Positions 16,256 through 25,101 of a DNA stretch of 64,000 nt are shown piece after piece. Both the position numbers and the translations under genes were made by a program. The DNA is from Lentihominibacter hominis (GTDB taxonomy: Bacteria; Bacillota; Clostridia; Peptostreptococcales; Anaerovoracaceae): the NCBI RefSeq assembly GCF_014385065.1, contig NZ_JACRTA010000002.1, positions 124,001 to 188,000 on the forward strand. The letters run 5' to 3'. The notes under the pieces are model-generated. The model was given only the letters and a program-made list of their open reading frames with translations, searched no databases and had not been told where the DNA came from. How positions within the stretch are numbered: position 1 is the stretch's first letter; every line of letters begins with the position of its first letter.

Positions 16256-18526
16256 TTAGTATTTTTTCCACAGAATCCTAAGTGAGTTTAATATACATAT
16301 CATCGCTACTCCGGTGTCGGCAAATATAGCTGCCCATATGTTAGCGAACCCTATGAAGCCAAGGAGGATTACCAGAAGTTTTACAAATAGCGCTATAACG
16401 ATATTTTGAACTGCTATAGTATTGGTATTTTTTGCAATGGTAATCGATTGAGGTATAGATTCTACCGATGAATTCATGAATACTACATCAGCAGCTTCTA
16501 TAGCTGCATCAGCTCCGGTTCCCATGGCAGCTCCAACATCTGCGCCGGCAAGAACGGGGGCATCATTTATGCCGTCTCCTACAAACATGACAGGACCTAT
16601 CTTTTTGCGTATATCCTTAAGAGCGGAAAGTTTATCATCGGGCATAAGCTGAGATCGGACTTCACTTATGCCGACATTTTGGGCGATATCAGCAGCACTC
16701 TTTGCATTGTCGCCTGTAAGCATGGCAGGAGTGAGACCAAAGGATCTTATTTTGGAGATGGCGCTTACGGCATCAGGCTTCAATGTATCTGAAATGCTTA
16801 TGGAACCGGCATATAATCCGTTTACTGCTATGAAAACTTCCGTACCTTTTGGATCTTTTACATTTTCCATAGATACACCATGGGCTTTCATGAGAGCTTT
16901 GTTTCCGCACAGAACATCTCCTGAAGAAAGCTCTGCTTTTATACCCATTCCCGATATCTCTGACAGAGAGCTGGCTTTTTCAATGGAAACATTCATCTGG
17001 CGAGCCTTTTCGACTATGCTGACAGCAATTGGATGAGTGGAACTGAATTCACATGATGCGGCTATCGTAATAAGCTGTTCATCAGTAAAGCCTTTTTCAG
17101 GGGATATTTCCTGTACTGAAAAGTTCCCTTCGGTGATGGTTCCGGTTTTATCCATTACTATTGCTTTGACGTTTTTAAGAGCTTCTATGGAAAGACCGCC
17201 TTTAAAAAGTATGCCGAGCTTTGAAGCGGCGCCTATACCGGAGAAAAAGGCCAGAGGTACACTTATTACAAGAGCGCAAGGGCAGCTGATTACAAGGAAT
17301 GTTATTGCTGTGGTAATCCAAGTACTCCACTCTCCTGTGATAAGAGACGGAACTATTGCTGTAATGAGAGCCAGAGCTACTACTATTGGAGTATACACTT
17401 TAGCGAATTTAGTTATGAATCTGTCCATTTTAGGCTTTCCGGCAGCTGCATTTTCTACGGAATTGAGAATCTTTGTGACCATAGATTCAGCAAGAGGTTT
17501 AGTGACTTTTATTTTTAGCAGACCCTGCTCATTTACACAGCCGGAGATTACTTCTGTACCGACAGAAGCTTTTACGGGGACAGGTTCTCCTGTTATAGGT
17601 GAGGTGTCTATGCGGCTTTCGCCTTCTGTTACGATGGCGTCCAGAGGGATTCTGTCTCCCGGGCGTACAAGAAGTATATCTCCTGTTTTCGCATCTGCGG
17701 CCGGAATGATTTTGATCTCGTCTCCTTCTGCAAGAGATACTGTTTCAGGTCTCATGTCGACTGCTTCCATGATCTGAGAGCGGCTCTTATCTACGGCTAC
17801 ATGCTCAAAGAATTCACCTATTCTGTAAAAAAGCATTACTCCGGCACCTTCGGCAAAATCACCTATGCAGAATGCCGCCACAGTAGCTATGGACATGAGA
17901 AAGTTTTCGTCGAAAACCTGACCTTTGAATATATTTTTTACGGCAGTAAACAGAACCTCCCATCCGAGAACAAGGTAAGCTGCGGCGAATATAGGAAGCA
18001 GGGCAGGCTGTAAAATACCTGTATGTTCAAATATAAGCCCTGCTGCAAATAATAATATTCCTGCTGATATAGATATCAGATCACCCGTGTGCTCTTTAAA
18101 GAATCCTTTTTTAGGACTTTTATAAGCAGGTATGCTATCTTCTTTGTTCATTATCTTTACATTATCCTCGACAGATCTGCAGGCTTTTTCCAGTTTAGGC
18201 AGCAGTGAATCAGGATCTTTGGCGGCGATTCTAAGCTGTTTTGTAGCAAACGTGATGGAAGCGGCTTTTACTTCCGGCATAGCTTGTATTTTTCTTTCTA
18301 TTTTGGCAGCGCAGTTGGCGCAGTCTAATCCCTCAACGATATAGATCCGCTGATCGTTTTCTGATATATTATCAAAATCATGATTATGACTGTGATCATG
18401 GGATATATGTTCGTGATCATGATGATCATGATCGCAGCCACAACCACAATGTTGGTGATCGTGGTGATGATCGTGTCCGCAGCTGCAGTGATCGTCATGG
18501 TGATGGTTGTGTAATTCTTTATTCAT
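16256..18526 (-). CDS. cadA: Zn/Cd/Pb-exporting P1B-type ATPase with His-rich N-terminus
   Basis: A 756-residue heavy-metal pump. Residues 1-50 are packed with His, Asp and Cys pairs and probably bind metal. A heavy-metal-associated domain follows (GLDCANCA near residue 67). Membrane helices flank the metal-path motif SCPCALV near 413; the phosphorylation loop DKTGT lies near 458, the HP motif in STHPIAV, and GDGINDAP near 655. CPC with an HMA of this kind points to zinc, cadmium and lead rather than copper. Its start lies inside the cadC gene, so both are translated from one mRNA under CadC control. Confidence 0.95.
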   Translation of the reverse strand: MNKELHNHHHDDHCSCGHDHHHDHQHCGCGCDHDHHDHEHISHDHSHNHDFDNISENDQRIYIVEGLDCANCAAKIERKIQAMPEVKAASITFATKQLRIAAKDPDSLLPKLEKACRSVEDNVKIMNKEDSIPAYKSPKKGFFKEHTGDLISISAGILLFAAGLIFEHTGILQPALLPIFAAAYLVLGWEVLFTAVKNIFKGQVFDENFLMSIATVAAFCIGDFAEGAGVMLFYRIGEFFEHVAVDKSRSQIMEAVDMRPETVSLAEGDEIKIIPAADAKTGDILLVRPGDRIPLDAIVTEGESRIDTSPITGEPVPVKASVGTEVISGCVNEQGLLKIKVTKPLAESMVTKILNSVENAAAGKPKMDRFITKFAKVYTPIVVALALITAIVPSLITGEWSTWITTAITFLVISCPCALVISVPLAFFSGIGAASKLGILFKGGLSIEALKNVKAIVMDKTGTITEGNFSVQEISPEKGFTDEQLITIAASCEFSSTHPIAVSIVEKARQMNVSIEKASSLSEISGMGIKAELSSGDVLCGNKALMKAHGVSMENVKDPKGTEVFIAVNGLYAGSISISDTLKPDAVSAISKIRSFGLTPAMLTGDNAKSAADIAQNVGISEVRSQLMPDDKLSALKDIRKKIGPVMFVGDGINDAPVLAGADVGAAMGTGADAAIEAADVVFMNSSVESIPQSITIAKNTNTIAVQNIVIALFVKLLVILLGFIGFANIWAAIFADTGVAMICILNSLRILWKKY

Positions 18527-18887
18527 TGATATGTTCCAGCGCTACGTCTAATATTTCTCTGACATGATCGTCAGCAAGGGAATAATAGGCGTGCTTTCCT
18601 TTCTTTTGAAATTTGACCAGGTTGTTATCCCTGAGAACCTTTAACTGATGGGAGACAGCAGACTTTGTCATGTCAAGCAGAACAGCAATGTCGCATACGC
18701 ACATCTCATGACAATTCAGCGCTGACATTATTCTTATTCTGGTACCATCCCCGAATATTTTAAAAAGTTTTGACATGCTGGTAAGATCAGAGTCAGGAAC
18801 TATCTCGTCTCTTACATATTTTAGTATATCCTCATGTATAGCTGCGCAGTCGCAGTTTACTTCACTTTTTCCCACGTTTATAATCAC
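18519..18887 (-). CDS. cadC: ArsR/SmtB-family metal sensor CadC
   Basis: A 122-residue winged-helix repressor. The N-terminal CDC (residues 13-15) and the ECVCD-like site EMCVCD at about 66 form the thiol ligand set of CadC-type sensors of cadmium, lead and zinc. The recognition helix is in TKSAVSHQLKVLRDNNLV. The stop overlaps the ATPase start by 8 bp. In this family metal binding releases the repressor from its own promoter, switching on the efflux pump. A strong promoter lies just upstream. Confidence 0.94.
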   Translation of the reverse strand: MIINVGKSEVNCDCAAIHEDILKYVRDEIVPDSDLTSMSKLFKIFGDGTRIRIMSALNCHEMCVCDIAVLLDMTKSAVSHQLKVLRDNNLVKFQKKGKHAYYSLADDHVREILDVALEHINE

Positions 18888-18957
18888 CTCCCGGAAATAT
18901 ATTGTTTTAAAATATAATCATAACGATTGCATAATTGTTCAACTGTTTCTTGAGTCC

Positions 18958-18987
18958 ATTATAGTTGAACGTACATGCAACTGTCAA
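18958..18987 (-). promoter_or_regulatory. Promoter of cadC-cadA
   Basis: On the minus strand TTGACA (complement of 18982-18987) and TATAAT (complement of 18958-18963) are separated by 18 bases. TTGAAC/GTTCAA half sites nearby could be the CadC operator, but I could not define it firmly. Confidence 0.65.
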
Positions 18988-19014
18988 TAGTAAAATAAAA
19001 AAGTTTAAATTTAT

Positions 19015-19043
19015 TTGACGGAATTTCAAACTTTGTCTATGAT
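19015..19043 (+). promoter_or_regulatory. Promoter of the ferredoxin-nitroreductase gene
   Basis: TTGACG at 19015-19020, a 17-base spacer and TATGAT at 19038-19043, 47 bases before the start codon and back to back with the cadC promoter. Confidence 0.65.
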
Positions 19044-19089
19044 AGTAGAAACAAAACGTGTATATATGTTATGAAATAGGGAGGATTAA

Positions 19090-19875
19090 ATGATAAAGAT
19101 TAATAGGGATGTATGTATTGAGTGTATGACTTGTGTTACAGTCTGTCCCTTCACTGTCTTGGAGGAATCCGGCGAAGGGATCCGGAAAATAGAAGGAAAA
19201 AAGTGCATAGGATGTATGCACTGTGGGGCAGTATGTCCCACAGAGGCAATAACATATGACGGAAAGCCATCTATAGTAGATGATGAGCTTCCTGTAATAA
19301 GGGAGGGATTTTACAAAGATCTCAGGAATCATATACTGAAAAGGAGATCTTACAGACATTTCAGTGAAGAGCAGGTTCCCAGATCAGTTATAAAAGAGGC
19401 TCTTGAGTTGGCGGCATGGGCCCCAAGTGCTAAAAATCAGCATCCCACCAAGTGGATGATAATAGAATCTCAGGATGTAATGGAAAAGATGATGGATTTT
19501 ATACTGGAGTATGTGCAGTCTACAGGGGTTTCTATGGAAATAGCTTCAGAAATGGAAATAGGAAACAATGTTGTTATGGGAACTGCAACATCATTGCTTT
19601 TGGCATATGCCAGCGATAATGCAATATCTCCGGAGACGGATACAGCAATAGCTATGACTACTGCCGAACTGTATTTACAGGCTAAAGGAGTCGGCACATG
19701 CTGGGCCGGATATTTGAAAAGGATGGCAAACAATGTTCCGAAAATAAAGGAACTGCTGCCAGAGTTGCCTGAAAACCATAGTTTTTACGGAGCTTTTATG
19801 ATAGGTTATCCGGAAGATGAAGAATATCTACATATTCCTCAAAGATTTAAACGGGCTGATATAGAGTGGGTGTGA
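19090..19875 (+). CDS. Ferredoxin-nitroreductase fusion protein
   Basis: A 261-residue flavoprotein common in anaerobes. Residues 1-60 carry two 4Fe-4S motifs (CIECMTCVTVCP and CIGCMHCGAVCP). The rest is an FMN-binding nitroreductase domain, with RRSYRHFSEEQVP and WAPSAKNQHPTKW as FMN contacts. The ferredoxin part likely passes electrons to the flavin for reduction of nitro compounds, quinones or similar acceptors; the natural substrate is unknown. GGGAGG precedes the ATG. It stands alone, diverging from cadC. Confidence 0.92.
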   Translation: MIKINRDVCIECMTCVTVCPFTVLEESGEGIRKIEGKKCIGCMHCGAVCPTEAITYDGKPSIVDDELPVIREGFYKDLRNHILKRRSYRHFSEEQVPRSVIKEALELAAWAPSAKNQHPTKWMIIESQDVMEKMMDFILEYVQSTGVSMEIASEMEIGNNVVMGTATSLLLAYASDNAISPETDTAIAMTTAELYLQAKGVGTCWAGYLKRMANNVPKIKELLPELPENHSFYGAFMIGYPEDEEYLHIPQRFKRADIEWV

Positions 19876-19913
19876 TATCCACTCTTTTTTTTTCGATATT
19901 ATTGTCAGTAACT

Positions 19914-19941
19914 ATTGACAACATGTTCATATTGTATATAA
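19914..19941 (+). promoter_or_regulatory. Promoter of the GntR-ABC operon
   Basis: TTGACA followed after 16 bases by TATAAT. The -10 element lies within the inverted-repeat operator, so a bound repressor would block RNA polymerase. Confidence 0.7.
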
Positions 19942-19958
19942 TGAGTATATACAATATG
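19928..19958. promoter_or_regulatory. Palindromic GntR-type operator
   Basis: CATATTGTATA (19928-19938) and its exact complement TATACAATATG (19948-19958) are separated by nine bases and overlap the promoter -10. Perfect 11-bp arms directly before a YtrA-type GntR gene indicate autoregulation. Confidence 0.75.
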
Positions 19959-19975
19959 AAATGGAGGTGTTCAGT

Positions 19976-20359
19976 TTGGACATCATAATAAGCAATTCAG
20001 ACGGGCGGCCTATTTATGAGCAGATAAGTTCGCAGATAAAATCCAAGATAATGACCGGGGAACTTAATGCAGGACAGATGCTGCCTTCTATGAGACTTCT
20101 GGCTAAAGAACTGCGAATAAGCGTGATAACGACAAAAAGAGCATACGAAGAACTTGAACGTGATGGTTTTATAATCACTATGACCGGAAAAGGAAGCTTT
20201 GTTGCAGAGAAGAATACTGATTTGGTCAGAGAGGAATATTTGAAACGTATAGAGAGCCATCTAAATGAAATTATAAGACTGTCAGTAAGCTGTGACCTGT
20301 CACTGAAAGATATAAAGGATATGTTGACTTTGATGTATGAGGAGGAGAATAATGAATAA
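19976..20359 (+). CDS. GntR-family (YtrA-type) transcriptional regulator
   Basis: A 127-residue protein with a winged helix-turn-helix at residues 10-75 (RPIYEQISSQIKSKIMTGEL, then LPSMRLLAKELRISVIT) and a short helical C-terminus instead of a ligand domain. This is the YtrA subfamily, whose members usually repress the ABC transporter operon they head. The start is taken as TTG at 19976 because GGAGGTG lies at 19963-19969; an ATG at 19961 would place its start before the site. It overlaps the ATPase gene by 8 bp. Confidence 0.9.
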   Translation: MDIIISNSDGRPIYEQISSQIKSKIMTGELNAGQMLPSMRLLAKELRISVITTKRAYEELERDGFIITMTGKGSFVAEKNTDLVREEYLKRIESHLNEIIRLSVSCDLSLKDIKDMLTLMYEEENNE

Positions 20360-21200
20360 TGCTATAGAAATAACAGGTCTTTCGAAGAAATACGATGGAT
20401 TTAAACTGGAAAATATAAATATAGTCTTGCCGAAAGGATACATAATGGGATTCATAGGTGAAAACGGAGCTGGTAAAACCACTGTAATTAAAGCCATGAC
20501 AGGACTTATACGTTATGACAGCGGAGATATAAAACTTTTTGGGGAATCCTTTAAAAATATAGGAGCAGCTGTACGTGAGAATATAGGAGTAGTGATGGAT
20601 GATTACGGACTTCCTCCCGAGGCAGATACAAAGGATATAAATAAAATAATGAAAGGAATATATTCTACGTGGAATAGCAGGGCTTTTTTCCGGTATACCG
20701 AAAAATTCGGGCTTCCTCAAAATAAAAGGATAAAATCATATTCTACAGGTATGAAAAGGAAGCTTTCAATAGCTGTAGCTCTTTCACATAACAGCAGACT
20801 TCTTATACTGGATGAAGCGACATCGGGGCTTGATCCTGTGGCAAGAGATGAGCTTTTGGATATACTGCGTGAATTTATACAGGATGAAGATAACAGCGTG
20901 TTTATCTCGTCACATATATTGAGTGATCTTGAGAAGGTATGTGACTATATAACATTAATACATGAAGGCAGGATTGTTTTCAGCGATGAGAAGGATGAGC
21001 TTTTGGCTTCATATGCAATAGCAAGATGTACTGTTAAAACTTTTGAGAATATAAATAAGTCGGCGGTAGTTGCTTTTCGCAGGACAGAATTCGGAATAGA
21101 AGCACTGGTAAAGAGACAGATGGTGAATGAAGCTTTGATTACGGATAATGCTACTGTAGAAGATATTATGGTGATGATGATAAAGGAGGAAAAAAGATGA
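20352..21200 (+). CDS. ABC transporter ATP-binding protein (BcrA/YtrB-like)
   Basis: A 282-residue ATPase with Walker A GENGAGKTT near residue 37, the signature YSTGMKRKLSIA near 130 and Walker B LLILDEATSGLDP near 155. The signature lacks the classical LSGGQ, as in many drug- or peptide-type exporters of this family. GGAGGAG precedes the ATG at 20352. It pairs with the downstream permease and is controlled by the GntR regulator. In other Firmicutes such operons respond to cell-envelope antibiotics or acetoin; which applies here is unknown. Confidence 0.93.
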   Translation: MNNAIEITGLSKKYDGFKLENINIVLPKGYIMGFIGENGAGKTTVIKAMTGLIRYDSGDIKLFGESFKNIGAAVRENIGVVMDDYGLPPEADTKDINKIMKGIYSTWNSRAFFRYTEKFGLPQNKRIKSYSTGMKRKLSIAVALSHNSRLLILDEATSGLDPVARDELLDILREFIQDEDNSVFISSHILSDLEKVCDYITLIHEGRIVFSDEKDELLASYAIARCTVKTFENINKSAVVAFRRTEFGIEALVKRQMVNEALITDNATVEDIMVMMIKEEKR

Positions 21201-21832
21201 AGGGGTTATTGATAAAAGATTTTATAAATCTGAGACAGCAATTGAAGATATATATAATTATAATCATTTTATGGTTTTTTATCAGTTTGTGGAATGGTCA
21301 GCCGGGATTTTTCAGCGGTATCATGGTAATGTTTGCGGTAATGATTCCAATGACAGCTGTTGCTTATGATGACAGCTGCGGGTGGAATGTCTTTGCAGTG
21401 ACATCACCTCTTTCAAGGAAAAAGATTATACTGTCCAAATATCTTATAATGTTGATATCGATTGTGGTCTCTGCAGTTATAGCCTGTGCAGGGAGTATGG
21501 TTTTGGGGGAGTCGCTTGAAGAAAGTATATTTTTGTCAGCCGTACTTTTTCCGTTTGGTATCATAATGGGGGCTGTTCTTATGCCTGTAATATTTAAGTT
21601 TGGCGTGGAGAAAGGACGTTTTGCTTTTATCGCTGTCGTGGCTGCAGCAATTGCAGTGATAAGTTTTGTAGGTCCTAAACTCCCGGATTTATTTGGAGAG
21701 GGAGCTTTTTTTAATGCTGTGATATCCATGAGCAGGTGGTCTTGGCTTGCTTTTCTTACTGGTTTTATGGCAGTTTTGGGATGTATCTCATTTTTTTTAT
21801 CAGTAAGAATATATGGGAAAAAAGAATTTTAA
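21197..21832 (+). CDS. ABC-2 type permease subunit
   Basis: A 211-residue protein with about six hydrophobic segments, starting in an ATGA overlap with the ATPase stop. The N-terminus MKGLLIKDFINLRQQ and the motif AYDDSCGWNVFAVTSPLSRKK near residue 55 are characteristic of ABC-2 permeases that work with BcrA-like ATPases. It closes the three-gene operon. The transported compound cannot be inferred. Confidence 0.88.
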   Translation: MKGLLIKDFINLRQQLKIYIIIIILWFFISLWNGQPGFFSGIMVMFAVMIPMTAVAYDDSCGWNVFAVTSPLSRKKIILSKYLIMLISIVVSAVIACAGSMVLGESLEESIFLSAVLFPFGIIMGAVLMPVIFKFGVEKGRFAFIAVVAAAIAVISFVGPKLPDLFGEGAFFNAVISMSRWSWLAFLTGFMAVLGCISFFLSVRIYGKKEF

Positions 21833-21845
21833 TGGACTGTTTTAG

Positions 21846-21874
21846 TAGACTTTTTTAAAATGATATGTTACAAT
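21846..21874 (+). promoter_or_regulatory. Promoter of ferritin gene
   Basis: TAGACT, a 17-base spacer and TACAAT about 44 bases before the start codon. Confidence 0.45.
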
Positions 21875-21917
21875 AAATTTACAGTTAAAAAATAAATATG
21901 GGCGAGGAGGAATTACA

Positions 21918-22430
21918 ATGTTATCAAAGAAAATAGTTGAATTATTGAATGATCAGGTAAACAAAGAGTTTTATTCGGCATATTTGTATTTAGATATGGC
22001 AAATTATTATAAGGATGAAGGTCTTAATGGTTTTTTCAACTGGTATAAGATACAGGCTCAGGAAGAACGTGATCATGCCGTTTTGTTCATGGATTATCTC
22101 CAGCAGAACGGTGAGGCTGTTGTTTTGGAAGCTATAGATAAACCGGATAAAAATTTTAAAGAATTCATAGATCCGCTTAATGAAGGGGCTAAACATGAAA
22201 GATATGTTACAGGCTTGATACATAATATCTATGCTGCAGCATATGAAGAAAAGGATTTCAGAACCATGCAGTTCTTAGATTGGTTCGTTAAGGAGCAGGC
22301 AGAAGAAGAAGATACAGCTGATGATCTTGTCAAGAAATTTGAACTCTTTGGCGGAGACAGCAAAGGTCTTTATATGCTTGATAATGAACTGTCTGAAAGA
22401 ACTTATACAGCGCCTTCACTGACACTGTAG
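21918..22430 (+). CDS. ftnA: Ferritin
   Basis: A 170-residue four-helix-bundle iron store without haem. Diiron ligands are recognisable: Glu in NKEFYSAYLYLDMA near residue 17, EERDHA near 50-53, and the later helix with WFVKEQAEEEDTADD near 130. Ferritins oxidise and mineralise Fe2+ inside a 24-subunit shell. The length and the short C-terminus match bacterial FtnA rather than bacterioferritin or Dps. GAGGAGG precedes the ATG. Monocistronic, followed by a shared terminator. Confidence 0.96.
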   Translation: MLSKKIVELLNDQVNKEFYSAYLYLDMANYYKDEGLNGFFNWYKIQAQEERDHAVLFMDYLQQNGEAVVLEAIDKPDKNFKEFIDPLNEGAKHERYVTGLIHNIYAAAYEEKDFRTMQFLDWFVKEQAEEEDTADDLVKKFELFGGDSKGLYMLDNELSERTYTAPSLTL

Positions 22431-22500
22431 GGAAGAATGCATAGATAAAGTCAGATTTGTGATTTAGTTTTGATGATAGTGGTTGATATTATAATAAATA

Positions 22501-22538
22501 AAAACAGCGAAGTTGTAAAAGCAGCTTCGCTGTTTTTT
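22501..22538. terminator. Bidirectional terminator between ferritin and permease genes
   Basis: ACAGCGAAG and CTTCGCTGT form a stem flanked by AAAA on the left and TTTTTT on the right, serving the two converging genes. Confidence 0.9.
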
Positions 22539-22542
22539 CGTA

Positions 22543-24141
22543 TCAAAGGATTCTTTCTGTGAATGATTCATGTTCTTCGCTGGTGACATATGAGCTTTTT
22601 CCCATTTTTGTCTGCATAAGTAACACGTATAATATAAAGCCTATGATAAATGACCAGATATAGCTTACGGAGTTAATAATCTCCCAGAATGATCCATCCA
22701 TTCCAAAATAAGTGAACAGCGGCAGCACAAATGCCGCAGCCCATGAGATAATGGCGGCCGGATTAAATCCGTTTGAATACCAGTATCTTCCGTCAGCTCC
22801 TTTAAACAACCCTGCTACATCTATCCGTCTGTGTTTGCATATGAAATAATCAGCTATAAATATCGCTGCCAGCGGGGCAAGAACAGATCCATAGGCATTC
22901 AGCCATATCAGATATGCTTCATTTCCTGATCCGTATATCCACCATGCCTGTAATACAAAAAAGGAAATGAACATAGTGATCAGAACACCTCTTTTATAAG
23001 ATATTTTTGTAGGTGATACATTGGTGAATCCATTGGCCGGGGCCACCATATTAGCGGATACACATGTGGTGAGTGTGGCGGCCATTACTCCTATAGCAGT
23101 TATTAAAACTATTATTTTATTGTCGATGTTATAGAGTACTGATATGACATCAAAAGGATCGTACCAGTCCGGATCACCTTGGTTCAGACCGTTGGCGGTA
23201 TTGAACATAGTAGCTGATTGAGCATAGAAGGCCCCGATAAAAGCGCAGAATGTCATGGGAATAGGCATACCGTATAATTGTCCCTTGAACTGAGCTTTCT
23301 GTGACTTAGCATAACGGGAAAAATCAGGAATACTGAGAGACATCATTGCCCAGAAAGCTATATTGCCCATAAGTCCTGCAAGATAGGCCGCTGCAAAACT
23401 TTTTCCGCTCAATGTACTTTTTTGACTCATTATTTCTGCAAAACTGAAGCCGGCATCGTTTCCGATCTTTAAAGACCAGATAAAAAGGCCGACCAGCAGA
23501 ATCAGCAGCAGTGGACCTCCTATATTCTGTATCAGTTTTATTTTGTTAATTCCTTTGTAAGCTATCCATGTCATGACAGCGAAAAAAATTGCATACCCGA
23601 TAAAGGTTCCGGCAGAATGTGACTGTATGCCGCCCCACGAAGGGAGATTTATTGTCCAGTTTTGATCGGAAAATTTATGTATAAAACATCCGATGATAGC
23701 AGCGACAGCTCCGCCGCCTACCCATGCCTGTACAGAAACCCAGCCGCATGCGGTGATGGCTCTTGAAAGTACCGGAATCTGAGCTCCTCGGCTGCCGAAT
23801 GTAAGCCTTGCCAGGCCGGGAAACGAGAGCCCGTATTTACAGCCGATCTGAGAGTTGAGCTGTATAGGTATAAGTATTATGAGATTTCCGATAGCCACAT
23901 TTAAAATTGCCAGCCATGGCGATATTCCCGCAGTTACCAGCCCTGTTGCAAGAGTCAGAGACGGCAGACAGATAGCCATTCCCACCCACAGCATAGAAAT
24001 ATTGTAAGTCGTCCAGGTTCGCTGAGAAACAGATGTAGGCGCAAGATCCTCATTGTAGTATTTAGATGATATGAGCTCAGCACGTGCTGCGTCAGTCAAT
24101 TGGAACAGCCCGTTCTTTTCGACCTGTGTATATGTTGACAT
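22543..24141 (-). CDS. NCS1-family nucleobase/hydantoin/allantoin permease
   Basis: A 532-residue transporter with about 12 helices. The N-terminus carries the NCS1 pattern NEDLAPTSVSQRTWTTYN, then GLSFPGLARLTFGSRGAQIP near residue 100 and ACGWVSVQAWVGG. This is the Mhp1/PucI type, proton- or sodium-coupled uptake of purine, pyrimidine, hydantoin or allantoin. The ATG at 24141 follows GGAGG, better placed than an ATG four codons upstream. No catabolic gene adjoins it, so the substrate is not fixed by context. Confidence 0.92.
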   Translation of the reverse strand: MSTYTQVEKNGLFQLTDAARAELISSKYYNEDLAPTSVSQRTWTTYNISMLWVGMAICLPSLTLATGLVTAGISPWLAILNVAIGNLIILIPIQLNSQIGCKYGLSFPGLARLTFGSRGAQIPVLSRAITACGWVSVQAWVGGGAVAAIIGCFIHKFSDQNWTINLPSWGGIQSHSAGTFIGYAIFFAVMTWIAYKGINKIKLIQNIGGPLLLILLVGLFIWSLKIGNDAGFSFAEIMSQKSTLSGKSFAAAYLAGLMGNIAFWAMMSLSIPDFSRYAKSQKAQFKGQLYGMPIPMTFCAFIGAFYAQSATMFNTANGLNQGDPDWYDPFDVISVLYNIDNKIIVLITAIGVMAATLTTCVSANMVAPANGFTNVSPTKISYKRGVLITMFISFFVLQAWWIYGSGNEAYLIWLNAYGSVLAPLAAIFIADYFICKHRRIDVAGLFKGADGRYWYSNGFNPAAIISWAAAFVLPLFTYFGMDGSFWEIINSVSYIWSFIIGFILYVLLMQTKMGKSSYVTSEEHESFTERIL

Positions 24142-24242
24142 AAAAACCTCCATGTTTATATTTTGATTAGAATATAATAAAATAATTATACATTATAGTT
24201 ACAGAAATGGCTATTGAAAATACGCAAAGGTTCGTGCCGGGT

Positions 24243-24270
24243 TTGCAAAATATTCTTATTTGTATATAAT
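24243..24270 (+). promoter_or_regulatory. Promoter of nth
   Basis: TTGCAA, a 16-base spacer and TATAAT, about 30 bases before the nth start codon. Confidence 0.55.
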
Positions 24271-24300
24271 GAAAACATAATTGAAATGGAGGAAAAAATC

Positions 24301-24939
24301 ATGGCCTTTACGAAGAAACAGATTAACCAGATACTGGATGCTCTGAAAGCAGAATATCCCGATGCAGGATGCGCCCTGGTACATATGGATACATATCAGC
24401 TTCTGATAGCTGTAGTTTTATCAGCTCAGACTACCGACAAAAGTGTTAACAAAATAAGTGATGCTTTGTTTAAAAAATATCCGTCGCCTGCAGAGCTTGC
24501 CGAAGCGAATCAGGAGGATGTGATAAATATAATAAAAACCATAGGCATGTATAAGACAAAATCTAAAAATATAATAGCGCTGGCTAAAAATTTGATGCAA
24601 AATTATGATGGCAAGGTTCCTGATGATTATGATGAGCTTATAAAGCTTCCGGGGGTGGGAAGAAAAACCGCTAATGTGGTGCTGTCTGTAGGTTTCGGAC
24701 ATCAGAGGATAGCAGTGGATACTCATGTCTTCAGACTTGCAAACAGAATAGGGCTTGTAGAAGAGAAAGATGTTCTTAAAACAGAGTTGGCTTTGATGAA
24801 GGTGCTTCCGCAAGACAGATGGACCGAAGCTCATCACAGTTTGATCTACCATGGAAGAAACTGCTGCATTGCCAGAAATCCTAAATGCGATGAGTGTGTT
24901 ATAAAGAAGCTTTGTAAATATGAAAAAAACGGCAGCTGA
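24301..24939 (+). CDS. nth: Endonuclease III
   Basis: A 212-residue DNA glycosylase/AP lyase for oxidised pyrimidines. It has the helix-hairpin-helix LPGVGRKTANVV with the catalytic Lys near residue 120, the catalytic Asp in AVDTHVFR near 138, and the C-terminal 4Fe-4S loop CCIARNPKCDECVIKKLC (spacing C-X6-C-X2-C-X5-C). The ATG at 24301 follows GGAGG and matches the family N-terminus; an upstream in-frame start would add 29 unrelated residues. Followed by a terminator. Confidence 0.97.
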   Translation: MAFTKKQINQILDALKAEYPDAGCALVHMDTYQLLIAVVLSAQTTDKSVNKISDALFKKYPSPAELAEANQEDVINIIKTIGMYKTKSKNIIALAKNLMQNYDGKVPDDYDELIKLPGVGRKTANVVLSVGFGHQRIAVDTHVFRLANRIGLVEEKDVLKTELALMKVLPQDRWTEAHHSLIYHGRNCCIARNPKCDECVIKKLCKYEKNGS

Positions 24940-24959
24940 TAATTACAGCTGTCGTTTTT
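24929..24959 (+). terminator. Intrinsic terminator of nth
   Basis: AACGGCAGCTG pairs with CAGCTGTCGTT, followed by T residues. Confidence 0.85.
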
Positions 24960-24977
24960 AAGTGCGAATTATTGGAA

Positions 24978-25101
24978 TACCGCAGCTCATTTCATATCGC
25001 TGGGTCAATTCTTCTGCGTCGTTGGTCACCACGGACTAAAGTCCTGTGACATATGACGGGGGAAATACCACAGCTCATTTCATATCGCTGGGTCAATTCC
25101 T
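24978..25101. repeat. Direct repeat pair reaching into the SEC-C gene end
   Basis: About 35 bases containing CAGCTCATTTCATATCGCTG and GGTCAATTC occur at 24978-25012 and again at 25066-25101, with one or two mismatches. The second copy covers the last codons and stop of the minus-strand SEC-C gene. Between the copies lies a small hairpin in which GTCAC and GGAC pair with GTCC and GTGAC (about 25025-25050). Confidence 0.7.

Noticed and set aside
17037..17777. Long plus-strand reading frame of 246 codons
   Set aside because: It lies wholly antisense to the cadA ATPase, whose motifs are intact; the frame is open because of codon use in the real gene.
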